A DNA stretch of 12,831 nucleotides from Treponema sp. (lineage in GTDB: Bacteria; Spirochaetota; Spirochaetia; Treponematales; Breznakiellaceae), in contig JAIRLZ010000280.1 in the NCBI GenBank assembly GCA_031259035.1, positions 1-12,831 on the forward strand. The letters run 5' to 3'. Positions 1-6,572 of this stretch are shown piece by piece. Below the pieces are notes generated by a model. The model was not told where the DNA came from. It ran no database searches and worked only from the letters and a program-made list of their open reading frames with translations. Both the position numbers and the translations under genes were made by a program. Positions within the stretch are counted from its first letter, which is position 1; every line of letters begins with the position of its first letter.

Positions 1-1415
1 CTGAAAGTTCCCTTGCCGCCGCTCGCTATATCGGAACCCTGCATGGATATGAGCATGGGGTTCTTTGTGTTGCGGAAATAATTCGCCTCCGCAAAGATCG
101 AAGGGCTGTTTGCCGCCGCGCCGATGCCGTATTTGGATACCCCGTCGTAGAAGTTGTTATACACATGGACGTAATGGTTCCTGACCCGCGGGTGGCGGCT
201 GTCGGAGTGATCAAACCAGTTGTGATGATACGTATGATAACCGGGAGTTTCCTTGCCGTTCCCCAGAAGGCTTGACTTCCCCGTGTCCCAGAAGTGGTTG
301 TACGAGTAGGTCATCCAGGTGTTTTCTTTGGTGTCCATGGCGCCGTCGCCCTTGTCCTGATCCGCGTCGCCGCCGGCGTTGCCGTAAAAGAAATCGTTGT
401 TGTGTATCCAGAGATGTTCGCTGTCCTGGGCTTCAAGACAATCTTTGCCGTTGGATTTGGTGAGCATGAAGGCCAGATTCCGTATTTCGACGTTGCTTGC
501 CCTGCTGGTTCTGATCCCCCAGCCGTAGGCTACAGCGTCATCGCCTATTCCTTCAAGGGTAACATAACTGGTTTTACCGTTGTTTTTTCCGTTATCCTTG
601 ATCATAATGTCGCCGGCTTCGAGGGTAAAACCGCTTTCGGTTACTTTCCCGATAAAGCGCACCGCCAAAGGACGGTCTTCATAGCCCTTCTGCATGGCGT
701 CCATTAAAATTTTTTTTAATCCGGTAAAAGTTTCCTCTTTTTTCGCGCTCGTCTTTACCGTCAGCGTTACCGTGTCTTTAATGGTATCCGTGATGTACAG
801 GATCCGCGTATCCGGCTTGAGGGTTCCGTTTGCCGTATATGCCCCCGGAACAGCCCCGTCCGCAAAGGCGAAGCCTGAACGGTCATGCGCCGCCACCTGG
901 ATGCCGGATGCCTCCCCTTCGCCGGTTTCACTGCCCCCGGCGACAGCCGCCACCTTTATGTTGTAAACGCCCGCCGCAAGGCCGGGAATGTCGGCCCGCC
1001 AGTAGGTTCCGTAACTGCGGATAAGGGGGTCGTCGATGCGGGTCCAGGCGGAAACGCCGCCGCCCTTATAGTAAACATTGTATTTTTCCGCGCCGCTGAA
1101 GGGCTGCCATGTGACATAAGCGGTTTCAAGCCAGCCTTCCGCCTCTTGAATGATCAGCGCGTCCGGCGGCGGGTTTTCGTTTTCTCCAAGGCCGCCGCCT
1201 TCTCCACCGCCTTCGCCGCCTTCTTCAGAGTTTCCGCCGCCGGCTTCTTCACCACCGGCCCCTTCGCCGCCGCCGGTTTCCCCGCCTGCGTTATTGCCGC
1301 CGGCTTCTTCATTGGTCGGCTCCACAAGCGGAGGTCTGAGGAGGTCGTTACACCCGGCAAAAAACAACAACACGGCCAGAGCGCCTACCATCGCGTTTGT
1401 AAATAATTTTTTCAT
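1..1415 (-). CDS. Pectate lyase lipoprotein, PL1 family (3' end off window)
   Basis: Predicted surface lipoprotein that cleaves polygalacturonate (pectin) by calcium-dependent beta-elimination. 471 codons are visible and the C-terminus lies beyond base 1. Residues 1-22 form a lipoprotein signal with lipobox FAGC (Cys22). Residues 36-85 are a Glu/Gly-rich low-complexity linker. Residues 86-175 look like a fibronectin type III domain (AYVTWQPFSGAEKYNVYY). From about 185 a right-handed parallel beta-helix follows. PL1 hallmarks are DGAMDTK (Asp357 and Asp361, calcium-ligand spacing), YSYNHFWDTGKSSLLG (370-385) and SRHPRVR (406-412), which carries the catalytic-type arginine, followed by HVYNNFYDG. 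The usual WID aspartate is replaced by His338 in LWIHNNDFF, a pattern I recall from Bacteroides-type PL1 enzymes. Start: ATG at 1415 with GGAG at 1427-1430, a rather long 11-nt spacing. It is the last of three co-oriented lipoprotein genes, 191 bp after the previous one. Family call is firm; exact substrate is inferred. Confidence 0.9.
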   Translation of the reverse strand, partial: MKKLFTNAMVGALAVLLFFAGCNDLLRPPLVEPTNEEAGGNNAGGETGGGEGAGGEEAGGGNSEEGGEGGGEGGGLGENENPPPDALIIQEAEGWLETAYVTWQPFSGAEKYNVYYKGGGVSAWTRIDDPLIRSYGTYWRADIPGLAAGVYNIKVAAVAGGSETGEGEASGIQVAAHDRSGFAFADGAVPGAYTANGTLKPDTRILYITDTIKDTVTLTVKTSAKKEETFTGLKKILMDAMQKGYEDRPLAVRFIGKVTESGFTLEAGDIMIKDNGKNNGKTSYVTLEGIGDDAVAYGWGIRTSRASNVEIRNLAFMLTKSNGKDCLEAQDSEHLWIHNNDFFYGNAGGDADQDKGDGAMDTKENTWMTYSYNHFWDTGKSSLLGNGKETPGYHTYHHNWFDHSDSRHPRVRNHYVHVYNNFYDGVSKYGIGAAANSPSIFAEANYFRNTKNPMLISMQGSDIASGGKGTF

Positions 1416-1449
1416 CAGAGCATTTTCTCCTTCAAAAAGACGCAAACAC

Positions 1450-1479
1450 CCGGGGCTTTTCAGAGGGAAAAGACCCCGG
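1450..1479 (-). promoter_or_regulatory. Leader hairpin before pectate lyase start
   Basis: Inverted repeat with arms 1450-1461 and 1467-1479: CCGGGG plus CTTTTC pairs with GAAAAG plus CCCCGG, with one bulged A (1473) and a 5-nt loop. It lies about 35 nt upstream of the pectate lyase ATG on the minus strand. On that strand it is followed by a loosely T-rich stretch (a T5 at about 1435-1439), so it could act as an attenuator/terminator or as an mRNA-stabilising leader. Function is inferred from position only. Confidence 0.45.
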
Positions 1480-1552
1480 CGTACAAACCTTTTTTGCCCG
1501 CGTTGATCGAGGGGGATACCCGCGTTATCCGGGTCCCTCCCGGAGCCGTTCC

Positions 1553-1583
1553 CGAAACTCCGACGTCCTTTGTCGGAGTTTCG
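1553..1583 (-). terminator. Hairpin downstream of the multidomain lipoprotein gene
   Basis: Perfect 12-bp stem (CGAAACTCCGAC, 1553-1564, against 1572-1583) with a 7-nt loop, 24 nt past the stop codon of the 1607-4627 gene on the minus strand. There is no clear U-run after it on the minus strand, so it may be a weak or factor-assisted terminator or a 3'-end stabiliser rather than a classical intrinsic terminator. Confidence 0.5.
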
Positions 1584-1606
1584 CGGCCTTTGTAGGCATA
1601 ACCTAC

Positions 1607-4600
1607 CTAGTCAACATATTTAAGCTCGATTTTTGTAATAACAACCGTCATGCTTGACTCGGTTCTAAATTGGAAAAATCCCTCTTTAAGATACTCCTCA
1701 GCCCCAGTGTAAGATGAGGGATCAAACTCCACTACAAGGTCCGCCTCTACTGATGGAGCAGCATTATATATTCTGCTCTTGCTTTCCAGAGGAGAATTAC
1801 CTGCGCTAGTGGTATTATTAAGAACAAATATTTGGAGATTTTTAGTACCCGAAAGCGAAGCAACACTAATGGTCATCTTTAATCTCTTCGAAAAATCCAA
1901 TGTACCACTCGGAGCTGAGCTGCTAGTAGTGTTAGTAGTACTATTAGAACCGATGACAAGCTGGGCCTGGGTTATACTTATCCCACCATTATCAGAGGTT
2001 ATAGCTTTATTTATACCCCGGAAAGGCGTACTGGGATCACCCATAGTACCCGTTGCGCCGGCGGCAACCTCCGTCCATGGAGTTTCAGCGGCGTCCCAAT
2101 AGAATATCACCGGATCATACTCCTCTATGGTTACCTCGAAGGGAGCGGATATTACGGTTTGAGCCTGGTTATTTTTGCCCACCGAAGTGGCGTATACCAG
2201 AACCGTACCCGCGCTTACGCCCAGCAACACTCCGGTAGACTCCACAATTGTGGCAATGGACGAGCCGTCACCGCCGCCCCCGGCAGTAAGGGACCAGGTT
2301 ACTCCCTGTTGGTTTTCCGAGGGGGTGACCGAAGCCGCCAGAGTGATCTTTTTTCCAATAGCAACGGTATTTACGCTAGAGGTTATGGCAACGCCTGTAA
2401 CCGCGGGGTACGGATTGATGATTACCGCGAAAGGCTCGGAGGTTACGGATTGACTCTGCTCATCTTTGCCCACCGATGTGGCGTAAACGTAAACCGTACC
2501 CGCCTGTTTCGCGGTTAGTACGCCGCCTGAAATTTCCGCGTATGCCGAAGCGTCCGACTGTTCGATATTGGACAGTGAAACAGACCAGGTAACCCCCGGT
2601 ATGGCGGTCTCCGGCAGTACCTTCGCGGTCAGGGTAATTGTAGGATAACCGGCGCCGGGTTCCAGAAGATCAACCGCGCTTTCTCCGCTCACGGTAACGC
2701 TCTCGACCGCGGGGGGAGGATCGTCGGTGATGTTAAACTTGAACACGCCCGTCGCTCCGCTCACCGCCGTGGCTCTCACAGTCGCCGTTCCCGTCCCGGT
2801 AAAGCTTACCAAGCCTTCTGTGGTAACATTCGCATAATTGGGCGTGTCGTCGATACTCCAGACAAGGGACTTGTCGTCCGCGTCTTCGGGTTCAATGGCG
2901 GCGGAAAGCTGGACGCCCCCGTTGGGGAAGCTGGCTAGAGGCGTCTGATAATCATACTCGGCATCCGCCCCAACCGGATTAGCCGTACTGATCGTTACCT
3001 CGCTAACCAGTATCGGGGTATGGTACACCGTTTCGGCTCCCTCTTTTATTACGATATTGGAAATCTCCACGTCAACGCCGCTGATAATAAAGCCGGCGTA
3101 CACGGGCGAAGAAGTACTCACCAGTTCGGTAACAACGTTTTGACCTGATCCCCTCGTCCCGGTAGCTACCTGAGCATTCGGCGCCTCGCTATCATAAAGG
3201 GTAAGCGTGTATCCGCTCCCAGTCCGCGCCACCTCGTAAATAAATTCCGTATCATACGAGGAAGTGTTTAACCCTGACGATGAATTATCGCCACCAGTAC
3301 GGGAGATATACATTGTCTGGGCGTTGTTTAACCCGTTCCGTATGCCCACAAATTTGAGGGGCGCAACAGTTGGATCGGTAAGCGCCCCGGTAAACACGCC
3401 GTTATTCCCCGATGTACCCCCAATATTATTCGCGGTGATTTTTACTCGCGCCCGGATGCTCATCTCCCCGGTCAGGGGGGTGTTAAGATAGACGACGGTA
3501 TACCCGGTATTATTGGCCCAGGTTTGGCCATAGAGCGCATCGGCATTCTTGTTGCTTATTTCATAACTGTTGTCGCCGGTAAGCGCCGGTATTGCCGTAC
3601 TGGTTCCTTCCGCCGGCGTACCTTCATTGTAGATTAGCAGTTGGGGTTCAACAACGTTTACGGTCAGCTTGAGGCGGGCGCTTTCAATCTTGCTCTGTTC
3701 GGCAACCGCCACCCAGTAATCTCCGTCGGGGACGCCGCCCTCTTTGCTCAGGGTAAGGGCTTTGGTCTCGGAAGCGAAGGACGCGCTTACGCCCTCGGAC
3801 TCCTGTTCCCCCGTAGCCGCGCCGTACACCTTCCATGTTCCTCCGGTATGGGCGCTGGTCAAGGTAAAGACGGCGGACTTCCCGTTTCTAATGGCAACAG
3901 AGAGGTTATCCGCCGCGGGCGTTTTGGAAACAAACATCAGTCCGCTCAAATCATAGGGATTATCCTCCCCGCCAAGCTCCGTTGCCAGCCCCCCATAGAT
4001 ATGCACCGCGTGGTACTCGCCGCGGATGTCCCCGTCCTTCTCCATGGTCAGGAACAAATCGTAAAAACCGGCCTCAAGTTCTTCCACGCCCGAAGCGCCG
4101 GACTTGAGGTCTTTGTTCACTTTTTCCTCATCCCCCGCTTTCAGAACCAGAGCCGCGCTTCCCGCGCCGGACGGCGGGACGATGTTGTATGTGAAAAAGC
4201 CCGTGCCGGCCGCCAGCGGTTTAAGTTCAACCTGAGCCGTTTTGATCTCTCCCGCTTCAACGGCGAGAACCGCGACGCCGGAAGCCGCCGCGTAAACCGT
4301 CTCACCTCTGATCCGGTAACCGGTCACCTCAACATTCCAGCTCCCGGCGTCCAGGATGAATTGCTTGCCGTTTAATTCCCCCGCCGGTATTGCGGAATAA
4401 CTGCTGTCGTCAAACCCTTCCCGGCTGAATTTCACATCGTACGCGGTGAATACGGGATCCGCGGGCAGCAAGGTTCGGGCGCTTTGTCCGACGCCTTCAA
4501 GGGTGAGGATCACCCTGCCCGCGCCTCCGTCCGCGCGGCTCTCCGCCGGCGGGTCAATGGTGTCCGCGCAACCCGTCATAAACAAAAAGACACATGCTCC

Positions 4601-4627
4601 GAATAAAATATTCAACGTTTTTCTCAT
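1607..4627 (-). CDS. Multidomain Ig-like (Big_2) lipoprotein, probable surface glycan-binding
   Basis: 1006-residue predicted lipoprotein of unknown specific function. Start chosen at ATG 4627: an upstream in-frame ATG at 4642 would put the strong GGAGG (4636-4640, 8-nt spacing) inside the gene, and the signal peptide begins at MRKTLNIL. The lipobox is FMTGC (Cys20). Residues about 35-230 form a treponeme-style module that starts with ARTLLPAD. About 233-325 is one divergent copy of the repeat domain found in the neighbouring locus (FTLTSAHTGGTWKVY ... ESARLKLTV). About 331-538 is a beta-sandwich-like region (YTVVYLNTPLTGEMSIRARV) resembling accessory modules of polysaccharide lyases. About 543-633, 641-737 and 742-836 are three Big_2-like domains, the last two sharing YATSVGK. 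About 838-1006 is a C-terminal beta-rich domain beginning YWDAAETPW. No catalytic motif is seen. It sits 17 nt after the upstream gene's stop, so it is probably co-transcribed, and upstream of the pectate lyase. A binding or adhesion role on plant polysaccharide is inferred. Confidence 0.8.
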   Translation of the reverse strand: MRKTLNILFGACVFLFMTGCADTIDPPAESRADGGAGRVILTLEGVGQSARTLLPADPVFTAYDVKFSREGFDDSSYSAIPAGELNGKQFILDAGSWNVEVTGYRIRGETVYAAASGVAVLAVEAGEIKTAQVELKPLAAGTGFFTYNIVPPSGAGSAALVLKAGDEEKVNKDLKSGASGVEELEAGFYDLFLTMEKDGDIRGEYHAVHIYGGLATELGGEDNPYDLSGLMFVSKTPAADNLSVAIRNGKSAVFTLTSAHTGGTWKVYGAATGEQESEGVSASFASETKALTLSKEGGVPDGDYWVAVAEQSKIESARLKLTVNVVEPQLLIYNEGTPAEGTSTAIPALTGDNSYEISNKNADALYGQTWANNTGYTVVYLNTPLTGEMSIRARVKITANNIGGTSGNNGVFTGALTDPTVAPLKFVGIRNGLNNAQTMYISRTGGDNSSSGLNTSSYDTEFIYEVARTGSGYTLTLYDSEAPNAQVATGTRGSGQNVVTELVSTSSPVYAGFIISGVDVEISNIVIKEGAETVYHTPILVSEVTISTANPVGADAEYDYQTPLASFPNGGVQLSAAIEPEDADDKSLVWSIDDTPNYANVTTEGLVSFTGTGTATVRATAVSGATGVFKFNITDDPPPAVESVTVSGESAVDLLEPGAGYPTITLTAKVLPETAIPGVTWSVSLSNIEQSDASAYAEISGGVLTAKQAGTVYVYATSVGKDEQSQSVTSEPFAVIINPYPAVTGVAITSSVNTVAIGKKITLAASVTPSENQQGVTWSLTAGGGGDGSSIATIVESTGVLLGVSAGTVLVYATSVGKNNQAQTVISAPFEVTIEEYDPVIFYWDAAETPWTEVAAGATGTMGDPSTPFRGINKAITSDNGGISITQAQLVIGSNSTTNTTSSSAPSGTLDFSKRLKMTISVASLSGTKNLQIFVLNNTTSAGNSPLESKSRIYNAAPSVEADLVVEFDPSSYTGAEEYLKEGFFQFRTESSMTVVITKIELKYVD

Positions 4628-4644
4628 TTCGTGTTCCTCCATTT

Positions 4645-5538
4645 CTAGTCTGTTACGGTAAAGGTGATAAGTTTGGAATAATCCGCGTTATTCTTCTTTA
4701 CCCCTACGGCAAGGGTATGCGTACCCTTGGCAAAGTCTGAGCCATATACGGTGACGGACTTCCCCGCCGCGTCCGCTATGGCCACGCCGTCTTTGTACCA
4801 CTTATACGCGCTAAAATCTTGCGATACGGTAACGGTCAAGCTGGTGTTTCCAGAGACGCTCAATGTCTGCCCATCCCCGTTTAGGGTGAAGGTTTCATCG
4901 GCAGGTCCGGTAAAGCTGACCTGGACTGACCCAACAATAAAATCTTTTACGGTGAGCCTCAGCCGCGCGCTCTCGGTTTTCTCGCTTTCGGTGACCGACA
5001 CATAGTAAGCGCCGGCGGCGAGATCGGCGCCGGAGGCGGTCAGGGTGAGAGCGGAACCCGCGAAGGTCGCGCTTACGTCGCTCAGGGCCGCTCCGCCCGT
5101 TTCGGCGTTGTACACCTTCCATGTTCCCGTATTGGAACTGGTCAGAGTGAAGCTCACGCTCTTCTGAGTCGCCGAGGTTTTGGCGACGGCGGCCGCAGGC
5201 GCGTCTATGGTCGGCGTGGCGGACTGCCCTGGAGCCACATAGGGTCCTACGGTGAGTCCCAGCCGCGCGCTTTCGGTTTTCCCATTTTCGGTGACTGACA
5301 CATAGTAGACGCCGGCGGCGAGATCATCGCCGGAGGCGGTCAGGGTGAGGGCGGAACCCGCGAAGGTCGCGCTTACATTAGTTAGAGCCGCTCCGCCTGT
5401 TTCGGCGTTGTACACCTTCCATGTTCCCGTATTGGAACTGGTCAGGGTGAAGCTCACGCTCTTCTGAGTGGTTGTGGTTTTGGCGATGGTGGCCGCCGCC
5501 GCATCTATGGTCGGCGTGCCGGACTGCCCTGGAGCCAC
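4645..5538 (-). CDS. C-terminal piece of repeat lipoprotein (repeats 5-6 plus Ig/PKD-like domain)
   Basis: Open frame of 297 codons whose first possible start is GTG 5538, the Val of the inter-repeat linker YVAPGQ. There is no ribosome site and no signal peptide, so it is a fragment of the upstream gene and not a separate gene. Repeats 5 and 6 (about residues 6-205) are the closest pair in the array and share KVYNAETGGAAL and SATFAGSALTLTASG. The last 90 residues are a different domain with FSAYKWYKDGVAIADAAG and a KGTHTLAVGVKKNNADYSKLITFTV ending. That domain is typical of treponemal lipoproteins and resembles an Ig/PKD fold. The stop lies 17 nt before the next gene's start, so the downstream gene probably depends on the same transcript. 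Confidence 0.65.
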   Translation of the reverse strand: MAPGQSGTPTIDAAAATIAKTTTTQKSVSFTLTSSNTGTWKVYNAETGGAALTNVSATFAGSALTLTASGDDLAAGVYYVSVTENGKTESARLGLTVGPYVAPGQSATPTIDAPAAAVAKTSATQKSVSFTLTSSNTGTWKVYNAETGGAALSDVSATFAGSALTLTASGADLAAGAYYVSVTESEKTESARLRLTVKDFIVGSVQVSFTGPADETFTLNGDGQTLSVSGNTSLTVTVSQDFSAYKWYKDGVAIADAAGKSVTVYGSDFAKGTHTLAVGVKKNNADYSKLITFTVTD

Positions 5539-5545
5539 ATAGGGT

Positions 5546-5552
5546 CCTAGGT
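5546..5552 (-). other. Single-base deletion creating TAG in repeat 4
   Basis: Plus strand reads CCTAGGTGAG where repeats 3 and 5 read CCTACGGTGAG. The missing base changes coding ACC GTA GGA to ACC TAG GA, an immediate stop. The site is not a homopolymer and has no slippery heptamer, so neither phase variation nor programmed frameshifting explains it. Mutation or a sequencing error are the alternatives. Confidence 0.8.
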
Positions 5553-6572
5553 GAGTCCCAGCCGCGCACTCTCGGACTTCCCGCTTTCGGTGACCGACAC
5601 ATAGTAGGTGGCGGCGGCGAGATCATCGCCGGAGGCGGTCAGGGTGAGAACGGAATCCTCAAAAACCGCGCTTACATTACTCAGGGGCGCTCCACCCGTT
5701 TCGGCGTCGTACACGTTCCATACTCCCATATTGGAACTGGTCAGGGTGAAGCTTACGCTCTTCTGGGTCGGCGAGGTTTTGGCGACGGTGGACGCGGCCG
5801 CATCTATGGTCGGCGTGGCGGACACTGGGGCCGCATAGGGTCCTACGGTGAGTCCCAGCCGCACGCTTTCGGATTTCCCGCTTTCGGTGACCGACACATA
5901 GTAGGTGGCGGCGGAAAGATCACCGCCGGAGGCGGTCAGGGTGAGAGTGGAACCCGCAAAGACCGCGCTTATAGTGGTCAGGGGCGCTCCGCCCGTTTCG
6001 ACGTCGTACACATTCCATACTCCCGTATTGGAGCTGGTCAGGACGAAGCTTACGCTCTGTTGAGTCGCCGCGGTTTTGGCGACGGTGTCCGCGCCCGGAT
6101 TTATGGACGGTGTGGCGGACTGCCCAGGAGCCACATAAGAGCCTACGGTGAGTCCCAGCCTTGCGCTTTCGGACTTCTCGTTTTCGGTGACCGACACATA
6201 GTAGACGCCAGCGACAAGATCATCGCCGGAGGCGGTCAGGGTGAGAACGGAATCTTCAAAAACCGCGCTTACGTTGGTCAGGGGCGCTCCGCCCGTTTCG
6301 ACGTCGTACACGTTCCATATTCCCGTACTGCTGCTGGTCAGGGTGAAGCTCACGCTCTTCTGGGTGGGCGAGATTTTGGGGACAGTGGCCGCGGGCGGAC
6401 TTATGAGCGGTGGGAAGGACTGCCCAGGAGCCACATAGGGGTCTACGGTAAGAGCCAGCCTGGCGCTTTCGGACTTCCCGCTTTCGGTGACCGACACATA
6501 GTAGACGCCGGCGGCAAGATCATCGCCGGAGGCGGTCAGGGTAAGAGCGGATCCCCCCCCCCCCCCCCGCAA
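5547..6572 (-). CDS. Middle piece of repeat lipoprotein (repeats 1-4)
   Basis: An open frame that shares its N-terminal codons with the 16-G tract and has no ribosome site or plausible start of its own. It would be translated only if the tract is 15 or 18 G, or by slippage. It encodes the rest of repeat 1 and repeats 2, 3 and 4. Each repeat has the pattern TQKSVSFTLTSS, W(N/K)VYD.ETGGAPL, VLTLTASGDDL, YYVSVTESGKSESARLGLTV and is joined to the next by a PYVAPGQ-type linker. It ends at TAG 5547-5549, created by one missing G relative to the GTA codon in repeats 5 and 3. Repeats 2 and 4 share AVFEDSVLTLT, so they are closest to each other. Extracellular beta-sandwich folds are inferred. Confidence 0.6.
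   Translation of the reverse strand: MRGGGGGSALTLTASGDDLAAGVYYVSVTESGKSESARLALTVDPYVAPGQSFPPLISPPAATVPKISPTQKSVSFTLTSSSTGIWNVYDVETGGAPLTNVSAVFEDSVLTLTASGDDLVAGVYYVSVTENEKSESARLGLTVGSYVAPGQSATPSINPGADTVAKTAATQQSVSFVLTSSNTGVWNVYDVETGGAPLTTISAVFAGSTLTLTASGGDLSAATYYVSVTESGKSESVRLGLTVGPYAAPVSATPTIDAAASTVAKTSPTQKSVSFTLTSSNMGVWNVYDAETGGAPLSNVSAVFEDSVLTLTASGDDLAAATYYVSVTESGKSESARLGLT

Larger units (their letters stand above)
1416..1606 (-). other. Intergenic leader with hairpins upstream of pectate lyase gene
   Basis: A 191-bp gap between two minus-strand lipoprotein genes. No ORF is supported. It holds three inverted repeats: a small one right after the upstream stop codon (GTAGG/CCTAC, 1592-1606), a perfect 12-bp stem at 1553-1583, and a 12-bp stem with one bulged base at 1450-1479. 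I see no convincing -35/-10 pair, so the pectate lyase gene may be read through from upstream. Confidence 0.6.

Noticed and set aside
3641..4375. 244-codon plus-strand frame antisense to the large lipoprotein
   Set aside because: The minus-strand frame has a lipobox, ribosome site and domain structure; this one has none and is explained by codon bias on the other strand.
4628..4642. Upstream ATG (4642) for the 1006-residue lipoprotein
   Set aside because: It places the strong GGAGG ribosome site inside the coding sequence and adds MEEHE in front of a standard lipoprotein signal.
5538..5560. Programmed frameshifting as an explanation for the TAG in repeat 4
   Set aside because: A -1 shift would be needed, and no X-XXY-YYZ heptamer or downstream structure is apparent; a base deletion fits the sister repeats exactly.
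6571..6572. Independent start for the middle lipoprotein piece
   Set aside because: The only candidate start lies within codons of repeat 1 in another frame next to the G tract, with no ribosome site.
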